Assembly (NCBI GenBank): GCA_963669315.1
Contig: OY770021.1
Location: 1,798,001 to 1,862,000 of the forward strand
Length of the DNA: 64,000 bases
Source of the DNA: SZUA-547 sp963669315
GTDB lineage: Bacteria; Pseudomonadota; Alphaproteobacteria; Rhodobacterales; Rhodobacteraceae
Direction: 5' to 3'
The notes under the pieces were generated by a model, which was not told where the DNA came from, ran no database searches, and saw only the letters and a list, made by a program, of their open reading frames with translations. Of the stretch, positions 8,672-15,474 are shown in pieces (the stretch's first letter is position 1; each line of letters starts with the position of its first letter). A program made the translations under genes and the position numbers.

Positions 8672-10114
8672 TCAGCTAAATGGAAGGTTGATTCCAAGCG
8701 CTCTGCGAGATTCGCCTTTGCTCGCAACCAGCCGGGACAACGGCCAGACGATTTCGACGATGGCCCCGGTGGGCTGATCAGGCCGCGGCAGGCGGCGCAC
8801 ATGGGCGCTTGTGCGTCGTCTGCGATCCAGAGCATTCGAGAAAGTGATCTGCGCGCCCGTGCGTTGCAGAAGGGTCTTGGCGATGAACAGGCCCAGGCCC
8901 ATGCCCTGATAGCCGCCGTCACGCTTTGCGTTCTTGATCGATCCTCGTCGGGCGTACCGCCCTCTCGAACTGATATAGGGATCACCAAGACGGTTTATCA
9001 TCTCCTGTGGAAAACCGGGGCCGTCGTCGCCGACGCGAACTTTCAGCGTTTCGTCGTCGTGGTGGATGTCGATCCAGACTTTGGAGTGTGCAAAACTGAC
9101 GGCGTTCTGAATGAAATTCCGCAGGCCGTGAACGATTTCCGGATCGCGGTGAATCGTGGGCTGGTCGTCTCCGGCCAACTCAACCGCCCGCCCGCCGATG
9201 CGCACGATGATCTCCTTGCCCAGGCCTTCATGCGGCTCCGCCGCCTCATCAATCACCGCGGAGATCGGCGCCAGTTTGATATGCGCGTCATCGCGTCCAC
9301 CGCGGGACAGGTCGGCCAGAATCTCCCGGCATCGGTTCGCCTGTTTGCGGATAAGCTCCAGATCTTCATAGGCTTCCGGCTTGTCGGCCAGTTCCCGCGC
9401 CAGTTCGGCCGAGGCGAGCTTGATCGTAGCCAGCGGGGTTCCCAACTCATGCGCGGCCGCGGCGGCCAGTCCGCCGATTGCCTCAAGGCGCCGTTCCCGT
9501 TCCAGCGCCGCCTGGGTCGCGGCGAGCGCCATATTCATCGCGTGAACCTCTTCGGTCACCCGGCGGGCGTAAAACCCGAGGAAAATCACGCCGATTGTCA
9601 GCGCGGCCCAATACCCATGAACGTACAATTGAGGCAGGGCGAATTCTTCGCCGGTCTGGAATGTAAGCGGCAGGCGCAGAAATGCGAGCGCGCCCGCCGC
9701 AACCAGCGCCAGACCGCCGAGAATCACTGTCGATCGCAATGTCAGAATCGAGGCGCTGATGGCGACCGGGGTGATCAGAAGCAATGCGAAGGGATTGTGC
9801 AGCCCGCCGGTCAGCGCCAGAAGAATCGACAACTGCGCAAGGTCGAACAGCATCGACAACATCGCTTCGCGTTCGGACAGACGTTTCGAGGCCGGATGGA
9901 TCAGCGTCGACACGACGTTGAACCAGAGAGAGGCCGATATCGTCGCGAAACACAGCTCCAGTGGAAGGCGCAACCCGATCGACAGTTCCGCGATAAGCAC
10001 CGCGATCACTTGCCCGGCGACAGTCATCCAGCGCAGGGTCAGCAGCGTGCGCAGGCGAATCCAGCCGTCCGTGCGGTTGACGCTGAAATCCTGGATGGCG
10101 TCCTGAGTGTTCAT
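8672..10114 (-). CDS. regB: RegB/PrrB redox-sensing histidine kinase
   Basis: 480-residue membrane sensor kinase. About six N-terminal membrane segments (residues 25-185) include the quinone-site motif GGLHNPFA (103-110). The H box reads AAAHELGTPLATIK with phosphoacceptor His222. The redox-active cysteine of the RegB family is present (KQANRCREILADL, Cys262). The ATPase domain has an N box (NFIQNAVSFAH), DDGPGFP and GMGLGLFIAKTLL. RegB senses ubiquinone-pool and thiol redox state and phosphorylates RegA. It is divergent from senC/regA, the standard Rhodobacterales arrangement. The Arg-rich insertion before the C-terminus (DRRRRTSAHVRRLPRP) is longer than I would expect. Confidence 0.95.
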   Translation of the reverse strand: MNTQDAIQDFSVNRTDGWIRLRTLLTLRWMTVAGQVIAVLIAELSIGLRLPLELCFATISASLWFNVVSTLIHPASKRLSEREAMLSMLFDLAQLSILLALTGGLHNPFALLLITPVAISASILTLRSTVILGGLALVAAGALAFLRLPLTFQTGEEFALPQLYVHGYWAALTIGVIFLGFYARRVTEEVHAMNMALAATQAALERERRLEAIGGLAAAAAHELGTPLATIKLASAELARELADKPEAYEDLELIRKQANRCREILADLSRGGRDDAHIKLAPISAVIDEAAEPHEGLGKEIIVRIGGRAVELAGDDQPTIHRDPEIVHGLRNFIQNAVSFAHSKVWIDIHHDDETLKVRVGDDGPGFPQEMINRLGDPYISSRGRYARRGSIKNAKRDGGYQGMGLGLFIAKTLLQRTGAQITFSNALDRRRRTSAHVRRLPRPDQPTGAIVEIVWPLSRLVASKGESRRALGINLPFS

Positions 10115-10280
10115 GATAATCGCATATCACCAAGCGGCGTGCGTCGGAATGGTCGTTGCGCCGCGCGGCGGTTTGTCGGTCTCCACTCGCGGGAACGCGA
10201 GCATGAATGAACTATGGATGACTGGTCTCCGTCGGGAAACGTCGTTAGATGCGCAGGAACGGTGAATGAGGAGATGGCGC
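10115..10280. promoter_or_regulatory. regB-senC divergent control region
   Basis: The 166 bp between the oppositely oriented regB and senC must hold promoters for both transcripts. GC-rich GCGGCG/GTCGG-like elements near 10134-10190 fit loosely the degenerate RegA recognition pattern known from Rhodobacter, but no clear -35/-10 pair stands out. senC has a ribosome site GAGGAG at 10268-10273. Confidence 0.4.
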
Positions 10281-10898
10281 ATGCCTCGCTGGTTTCTGGC
10301 GGTGATCATTGCAATTGTCGGGCTGCTTGGCGGCGCAGCGCTACTGACCGGGTTCGCTCCGTGGCGGACGGCCTGTCCCGGATCAGATATCGGCGCAGGG
10401 GATTTCGCGCTCGGCGGTGGATTCGAGATGACGGATGAAACCGGCGCACGGGTCACGCAGGCCGAGGTTCTGGACGCTCCGGCGCTGGTTTATTTCGGAT
10501 ACACGTTCTGCCCGGATTTCTGCCCGAACGACGCGGCGATGATCGCCGCGGCCGTCGATATACTCGCCGAGAGTGGCCATAAGGTCCGGCCGGTCTTCAT
10601 CTCGATCGATCCGGATCGTGATTCGCCTGAAGTGCTGAAGGAGTGGACGGAGTTTTTCCACCCGGACATGATTGGCCTGACTGGATCGTCCGAAGACGTC
10701 AAGCGGATCGCGCAGACCTTTCGGGTCTATTACGCCAAACCACCGGGGGCGGCTAATGACGACTCCTATCTGATGGATCACTCGACGCTGACTTACCTCG
10801 TTGACCAGACCGGAGAGGTGAAGGCGTTCTTCCGAAACGGAGATTCCCCGGAACAGGTTGCTGACAGCGTTGCGTGTCATATTACTGCTATAAATTGA
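10281..10898 (+). CDS. senC: SenC/PrrC, SCO1-family copper chaperone
   Basis: 205-residue membrane-anchored thioredoxin-fold protein. An N-terminal membrane helix (residues 3-24) is followed by the SCO copper site CPDFC (Cys77, Cys81) and the distal ligand His167 in LMDHS. SCO/SenC proteins deliver copper to cytochrome c oxidase and link oxidase activity to the RegB signal. The ATG at 10281 is preferred over one 15 nt upstream because GAGGAG lies 7 nt before it. The gene is divergent from regB and followed, after 166 bp, by regA. Confidence 0.93.
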   Translation: MPRWFLAVIIAIVGLLGGAALLTGFAPWRTACPGSDIGAGDFALGGGFEMTDETGARVTQAEVLDAPALVYFGYTFCPDFCPNDAAMIAAAVDILAESGHKVRPVFISIDPDRDSPEVLKEWTEFFHPDMIGLTGSSEDVKRIAQTFRVYYAKPPGAANDDSYLMDHSTLTYLVDQTGEVKAFFRNGDSPEQVADSVACHITAIN

Positions 10899-10911
10899 AT
10901 ATCATATGTTT

Positions 10912-10934
10912 TTAAGAATAGAATGCATTCTTAA
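10912..10934. promoter_or_regulatory. AT-rich inverted repeat between senC and regA
   Basis: TTAAGAAT at 10912-10919 pairs with ATTCTTAA at 10927-10934; the right half also contains a perfect 10-bp palindrome GAATGCATTC (10921-10930). It sits in a conspicuously AT-rich stretch (10899-10985) in an otherwise GC-rich region. It could be an operator for regA or the loose end of the senC transcript. There is no T-tract to suggest an intrinsic terminator. Confidence 0.5.
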
Positions 10935-11064
10935 TACTGTCGGATGTTAATGTTTTGATTGACCAATGGAATAAAAATAGGCTATTTCCGACCGCTCACC
11001 GGCGGAAGGCGCGACAAAAAGCGTCAATCCGGAGAGTCTACAGCGATCTCGGGGGAGAAAACGC

Positions 11065-11616
11065 ATGAACATCAGTCAAGGCGTCGTCGGCGTTGATCCA
11101 TCCTTGCTTATAGTGGACGACGATGAACCGTTTCTGCGACGATTGTCGCGCGCCCTGGAGAAACGCGGTTTTCAGCCCGTAATGGCGGAAACCGTCTCTG
11201 CGGGAAAGCGGATCGCCGCCACCCAGCCGCCCGCATACGCCGTTGTCGACCTCAGACTCGAAGACGGAAACGGGCTGGACGTTGTGGAATCGCTGCGCGC
11301 CGCAAGGCCCGATTGCAAAGTCGTGGTTCTGACAGGGTATGGCGCCATCGCGACCGCCGTCGCCGCTGTGAAGATCGGCGCGATCGACTATCTCGCCAAG
11401 CCGGCCGACGCCGATGACGTGCAGGCCGCGCTGCTGGCGCCGGAGGAGGCGAAGCCCGCCCCGCCGGAGAACCCGATGTCCGCCGACCGCGTCCGTTGGG
11501 AGCATATCCAGCGCGTATTCGAGTTGTGCGACCGGAACGTGTCGGAGACCGCACGGCGACTCAACATGCACCGGCGCACACTGCAGCGGATTCTCGCTAA
11601 GCGATCTCCGCGCTGA
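11065..11616 (+). CDS. regA: RegA/PrrA global redox response regulator
   Basis: 183-residue response regulator. The receiver domain has the acidic pocket IVDDDE (17-21), phosphoacceptor Asp62 (VVDLRLEDGNG), Thr90 and Lys112. A proline linker (PAPPENP, about 131-137) joins it to the Fis-type helix-turn-helix MSADRVRWEHIQRVFE...SETARRLNMHRRTLQRIL, which is nearly invariant in RegA orthologues. It activates or represses photosynthesis, respiration, CO2/N2 fixation and hydrogen genes in relatives. The start is supported by a GGGGGAG ribosome site. A hairpin follows the gene. Confidence 0.96.
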   Translation: MNISQGVVGVDPSLLIVDDDEPFLRRLSRALEKRGFQPVMAETVSAGKRIAATQPPAYAVVDLRLEDGNGLDVVESLRAARPDCKVVVLTGYGAIATAVAAVKIGAIDYLAKPADADDVQAALLAPEEAKPAPPENPMSADRVRWEHIQRVFELCDRNVSETARRLNMHRRTLQRILAKRSPR

Positions 11617-11623
11617 AGAACCC

Positions 11624-11651
11624 AGGAACGCCTGAGATACTTAGCGTTCCT
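11624..11651. terminator. Hairpin between convergent regA and the ACT gene
   Basis: AGGAACGC (11624-11631) and GCGTTCCT (11644-11651) form a perfect 8-bp stem with a 12-nt loop, placed between two convergent genes. The T-rich follow-on is weak, so factor-dependent or bidirectional termination is likely. Confidence 0.5.
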
Positions 11652-11656
11652 AGCAT

Positions 11657-12181
11657 TTAGCCCTCCACCGTCTCCTCGACGATGAAATCGGGGATCGCGT
11701 CCCGCGCCGCGGTCAGCGCATCGTCGTCGGACAGGCCGGGCGGCGGTCGCAACACGGCGACGACCTGAAACACCCTGCCGCCCGCCATCGAGGCGTCCTC
11801 TGCGGCGGTTGCAAGCTCGTCAATACTGACATCCAACTCGGCCATTGCTGCGGAAAGATCTCGCACAACGCCGGGTCGATCCGGCCCCACCGCTTCAATC
11901 TCTACACTCGAACGCCCGTCGATCGTGGCTGCATCACTTCGATGGGCGCGTTCGACAGTCACGTGGATGACGCCGTCTTCAAGCGCCTGAATCCGGCGGG
12001 CCAGCGATTCGGCATCCTGATCGGCGATTTTGATCATCGCGACCCCGGCGAAGCAGCCGCCCAGGCGCAGGAACCGGCTTTCGGTCCAGTTGGCGCCAAG
12101 TTCGGCCGCGACATCCGACAGACGATTGACGAGGCCGGGACGGTCCGTCCCGGACATGGTGACGACGAATGCGGCGCTCAT
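11657..12181 (-). CDS. ACT-domain regulator, GcvR-like
   Basis: 174-residue protein with two ACT domains. The first begins at VTMSGTDRPGLVNRLSDVAA (about residues 7-26), the second at AVGPDRPGVVRDLSAAMAE (about 97-115). Both carry the DRPG ligand-loop signature. This layout matches glycine cleavage system repressor (GcvR)-type proteins, which bind amino acids and act by protein contact rather than by DNA binding; no helix-turn-helix is present. The ATG at 12181 is preferred over one 24 nt upstream because the ACT strand begins directly after it. The true ligand is not shown by sequence. Confidence 0.75.
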   Translation of the reverse strand: MSAAFVVTMSGTDRPGLVNRLSDVAAELGANWTESRFLRLGGCFAGVAMIKIADQDAESLARRIQALEDGVIHVTVERAHRSDAATIDGRSSVEIEAVGPDRPGVVRDLSAAMAELDVSIDELATAAEDASMAGGRVFQVVAVLRPPPGLSDDDALTAARDAIPDFIVEETVEG

Positions 12182-12342
12182 CGGCGGCCTCCCTGCTGTT
12201 TGCAACTGGCGCTGGCACCATAGCGCGCGGCGCGGCGGATGCGACAGAGCGAATGGACGGCGGTGGTCGGGGCTCTGATCTGGCGCGCGGCACCGGGCCA
12301 GTGGCTTGCGTGTTCGTATGAAATTATCCGCGCAGGTCGCCC

Positions 12343-12371
12343 TTGCTCTCGCCTGCGGCCCCGGCTATACA
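12343..12371 (+). promoter_or_regulatory. Sigma70-type promoter of the rimP-nusA-infB operon
   Basis: TTGCTC at 12343-12348, a 17-nt spacer and TATACA at 12366-12371 form the best promoter match in the 316-bp gap before rimP. Transcription would begin near 12378, giving a leader of about 120 nt. The rest of the gap (12182-12342) shows nothing recognisable. Confidence 0.65.
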
Positions 12372-12425
12372 CCGCCTCACATAGCGGCGACCCGACGCTT
12401 GGCGGTGGGACGTTCCGAAAATGAG

Positions 12426-12448
12426 GCGGGCCGCGAGGCCCGCTTTTT
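12426..12448 (+). terminator. Intrinsic-terminator hairpin inside the rimP leader
   Basis: GCGGGCC (12426-12432), loop GCGA, GGCCCGC (12437-12443) and five T residues (12444-12448) form a textbook intrinsic terminator. It lies about 50 nt after the predicted start site and 50 nt before the rimP start codon. Since rimP and all downstream genes are essential or nearly so, it must be read through conditionally, so it looks like an attenuator. Confidence 0.65.
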
Positions 12449-12497
12449 CGTTTCTGGTCGATCGTCGCTTGAACATTGCGTGGAGAAACGCTGCCGA

Positions 12498-13109
12498 ATG
12501 CCCAGCCTGCTGGCCAAGACGCCTATCGACCGGCGCATCGCCGAGATCATCCGCCCCACGGTTGAGGGGATGGGGTTCGATCTGGTGCGCGTGCGCGTCA
12601 TGGGCGGTAAAAGTGTGACGCTGCAGATCATGGCGGAGCGCCCGGACGGCACGATGGTGGTCGAGGATTGCGCCTCGCTCAGCCGAGAGCTGTCGGTGAT
12701 GCTGGATGTCGAAGATCCGATCGACCGCGAGTACAGCCTTGAGGTCTCTTCGCCCGGCATCGACCGGCCGCTAACCCGGCTGGCGGATTTCGAGACCTAC
12801 GCCGGGCACGAGGCCAAGCTGGAAACCGCCGATATGGTCGACGGGCGCAAACGCTTCAAGGGGCCTTTGCTGGGCCTTGAGGAAGGACAGATAAAGATCA
12901 GGGTCGAAACCGCGGGCGACGTTCTGCTGGACTTCGACGATCTCGCGGACGCCAAACTGGTGCTGACCGATGCGCTGATCGAGGAGAGCCTGCGCCGGGG
13001 CGGCGCGGCCAACACGGATACAGACGATTTCGACGCTGTCGAGGTCGAAGAAAACGAACCGGACGAAGCCGACGACGCTTCGCAGACCCGCGCGGCGGGG
13101 GGAGAGTAG
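12498..13109 (+). CDS. rimP: Ribosome maturation factor RimP
   Basis: 203-residue RimP, needed for 30S subunit maturation. The N-terminal domain (RRIAEIIRPTVEGMGFDLVRV) and the DPIDREYSLEVSSPGIDRPL signature (about residues 74-93) are present. The C-terminus has an acidic tail (VEVEENEPDEADD), longer than in E. coli. The frame is open upstream, but the ATG at 12498 gives the family's N-terminus and is preceded by GGAG. It is first in the rimP-nusA-ylxR-infB-rbfA-truB run; nusA starts 3 nt after the stop. Confidence 0.95.
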   Translation: MPSLLAKTPIDRRIAEIIRPTVEGMGFDLVRVRVMGGKSVTLQIMAERPDGTMVVEDCASLSRELSVMLDVEDPIDREYSLEVSSPGIDRPLTRLADFETYAGHEAKLETADMVDGRKRFKGPLLGLEEGQIKIRVETAGDVLLDFDDLADAKLVLTDALIEESLRRGGAANTDTDDFDAVEVEENEPDEADDASQTRAAGGE

Positions 13110-13112
13110 ATT

Positions 13113-14795
13113 ATGAATACGGCCGTCAGCGCCAACAGGCTGGAGCTTTTGCAGATCGCGGATGCGGTCGCGCGCGAAAAGCTTATCGATCGCGAGCTGG
13201 TGATCGAGGCGATGGAGGATTCGCTCGGCAAGGCCGCGCGGTCGCGCTATGGCGCGGAGTACGACATCCGCGCGTTCATCGACCGAAAATCGGGCGAGAT
13301 TCAGATGAGCCGCGCGATGGAGGTGGTCGAAGAGGTGGAGAATCACTTCACCGAGATCACGATCGAGGAAGCCCGGCTGAAAAATCCGGCGGCCGATATC
13401 GGCGACTTCATCACTGATCCGCTGCCGCCGATGGATTTTGGCCGCGTCGCCGCGCAGACCGCCAAGCAGGTGATCGTGCAGAAGGTTCGCGAGGCCGAGC
13501 GCGAGCGTCAGTATGAAGAATTCAAGGATCGTGTGGGCGAGATCATCAACGGCGTGGTCAAACGGGTCGAGTACGGCAATGTGATCGTCGATCTCGGCCG
13601 CGGCGAAGCGATGCTGCGTCGGGATCAGCTGATCCCGCGAGAGACCTATCGCACTGGTGACCGCATCCGCGCCTATATCAAGGACGTGCGATCCGAGATG
13701 CGCGGTCCGCAGATTTTCCTCAGCCGCACGGCGCCGGAGTTCATGGCCCAGCTGTTCGCCATGGAGGTGCCGGAGATCTATGACAGCATCATCGAGATCA
13801 AGGCCGTGGCGCGCGATTCGGGCAGCCGCGCCAAGATCGGCGTGATCTCCTACGACCACTCGATCGACCCGGTCGGCGCTTGCGTCGGCATGCGCGGAAG
13901 CCGCGTGCAGGCCGTGGTGAACGAGCTGCAGGGCGAGAAGATCGACATCATCCCCTGGAACGAGGATGCGGCGACTTTCATCGTCAACGCTTTGCAGCCC
14001 GCCGAGGTCTCCAAGGTCGTGATGGACGAAGACGCCCAGCGAATCGAAGTCGTGGTTCCTGAGGACCAGCTCTCTCTGGCCATCGGCCGGCGCGGGCAGA
14101 ATGTGCGGCTCGCCTCTCAGCTGACCGGATGGGACATCGACATCCTGACCGACGCCGAGGAATCCGAGCGTCGCCAGCAGGAGTTCGCCCGGCGGACCCA
14201 GCGCTTCATGGAGTCGATGAATGTCGATGAGATGGTTGCGCAGCTGCTGGTCTCCGAGGGCTTCTCTTCGCTCGAAGAGGTCGCTTATGTCGAGACGGAG
14301 GAGCTTCTGACCATCGACGGGTTCGATGAGGCCACCGCAGAAGAGCTGCAGGCCCGCGCCCGTGAAAGCTTGGAGGAGATCAACGCACAGGCGATCGAGA
14401 AAGCCCGCGAACTGGGCGCTCAGGACGATCTGATCGGGTTCGACGGCCTTACGCCGCAGATGCTGGTGATCCTCGCCGAGGATGGCGTCACCACGCTTGA
14501 GGAGTTCGCCACTTGCGCGGATTGGGAGCTGGCCGGCGGCTTTACGACGGATGATGAGGGCAACCGGGTGAAGGATGACGGCCTGTTCGAAGCCTTCGAT
14601 GTGAGCCTTGAGGAGGCCCAGTATCTGATCATGAACGCCCGTGTCGCCGTTGGCATGATCGACCCGGCCGAGCTGGAGGCCGCCGCAGCGGCTGAGGCCG
14701 AAGCCGCGGCCGCGGCCGCGGCTGGCGAAGAAGTCGCAGAGGCCGCAGGGGGCGAAATCGAGCCGGACGCCGCCTTTGGCGCGCCGCAGGCCTGA
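13113..14795 (+). CDS. nusA: Transcription termination/antitermination protein NusA
   Basis: 560-residue NusA. Order: N-terminal RNA-polymerase-binding domain (1-130), S1 domain (NGVVKRVEYGNVIVDLG), two KH domains (KIGVISYDHSIDPVGACVGMRG and VPEDQLSLAIGRRGQNVRLA), then acidic repeats and helix-hairpin-helix-like units (ELLTIDGFDEATAEEL). It ends in an Ala/Glu-rich tail. NusA controls pausing, termination and coupling. If the leader hairpin in front of rimP is an attenuator, NusA is a natural candidate for feedback; that is inference. Confidence 0.97.
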   Translation: MNTAVSANRLELLQIADAVAREKLIDRELVIEAMEDSLGKAARSRYGAEYDIRAFIDRKSGEIQMSRAMEVVEEVENHFTEITIEEARLKNPAADIGDFITDPLPPMDFGRVAAQTAKQVIVQKVREAERERQYEEFKDRVGEIINGVVKRVEYGNVIVDLGRGEAMLRRDQLIPRETYRTGDRIRAYIKDVRSEMRGPQIFLSRTAPEFMAQLFAMEVPEIYDSIIEIKAVARDSGSRAKIGVISYDHSIDPVGACVGMRGSRVQAVVNELQGEKIDIIPWNEDAATFIVNALQPAEVSKVVMDEDAQRIEVVVPEDQLSLAIGRRGQNVRLASQLTGWDIDILTDAEESERRQQEFARRTQRFMESMNVDEMVAQLLVSEGFSSLEEVAYVETEELLTIDGFDEATAEELQARARESLEEINAQAIEKARELGAQDDLIGFDGLTPQMLVILAEDGVTTLEEFATCADWELAGGFTTDDEGNRVKDDGLFEAFDVSLEEAQYLIMNARVAVGMIDPAELEAAAAAEAEAAAAAAAGEEVAEAAGGEIEPDAAFGAPQA

Positions 14796-14814
14796 GCCGT
14801 GGTTGAGGCCAGAC

Positions 14815-15474
14815 ATGACGCGGGGCGGACGACGCAAGGGACGGAGCGGGCCTGAAAGGCGCTGCGTCGCGACGGGGGAAAGCGGTTCTCCCGATGCGAT
14901 GATCCGTTTCGCGCTCGATCCTGACGGCATGGTTACGCCGGATCTGGCAGGGCGGTTGCCCGGCCGCGGAATCTGGGTCACGGCCCGACGCGATCTGGTC
15001 GAGAAGGCGGTGAAAAAGAACCTGTTCGCCCGCTCCGCAAAGCGGTCGGCCAAGGCGCCGGACGATCTTGCTGATAAGATCGAGTCGGCATTGGCGCGGC
15101 GGTCGGTCGAGGCGCTGGGTTTCGCCCGAAAGGCCGGTCTGGCGGTCAACGGGTTCGAAAAGGTCCGGGCACGTCTGAAGCAGGGACCGGTGGCGGCGCT
15201 GATCGAAGCGGCCGACGGGTCTGAGCAGGGACGGGCGCGGTTGAGGCCCATTGCGGGCGACGGCGAAGTGCTGGCGGTTTTGACCGCATCTGAATTGGGC
15301 TTGGCGTTTGGGCGCGATTCTGTGATACACGCCGCCCTCGACGCCGGAGGCGCAGCGGATCGGGTGGTTCGAGAGGTCCGCCGACTTGAAGGATTCAGGG
15401 CGGGGGCCGTAATTGCCGGCCGCGGCGCCAAGGGTGAAAAACGCGCGTCGATGGACGCGATGAAGGACGTTTGA
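14815..15474 (+). CDS. ylxR: YlxR-type RNA-binding protein with C-terminal L7Ae-like domain
   Basis: 219-residue protein. The N-terminal YlxR/DUF448 domain carries the PERRCVATGE and FARSAKR motifs; after a linker, a ribosomal-L7Ae/L30e-like half (residues about 100-170) contains RRSVEALGFARKAGLAVNGFEKV. This two-domain form is standard between nusA and infB in alphaproteobacteria. YlxR binds RNA and has been linked to RNase P or nucleoid functions in other phyla. The ATG at 14815 gives the family start; the stop overlaps the infB start by one base (TGATG). Confidence 0.85.
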   Translation: MTRGGRRKGRSGPERRCVATGESGSPDAMIRFALDPDGMVTPDLAGRLPGRGIWVTARRDLVEKAVKKNLFARSAKRSAKAPDDLADKIESALARRSVEALGFARKAGLAVNGFEKVRARLKQGPVAALIEAADGSEQGRARLRPIAGDGEVLAVLTASELGLAFGRDSVIHAALDAGGAADRVVREVRRLEGFRAGAVIAGRGAKGEKRASMDAMKDV

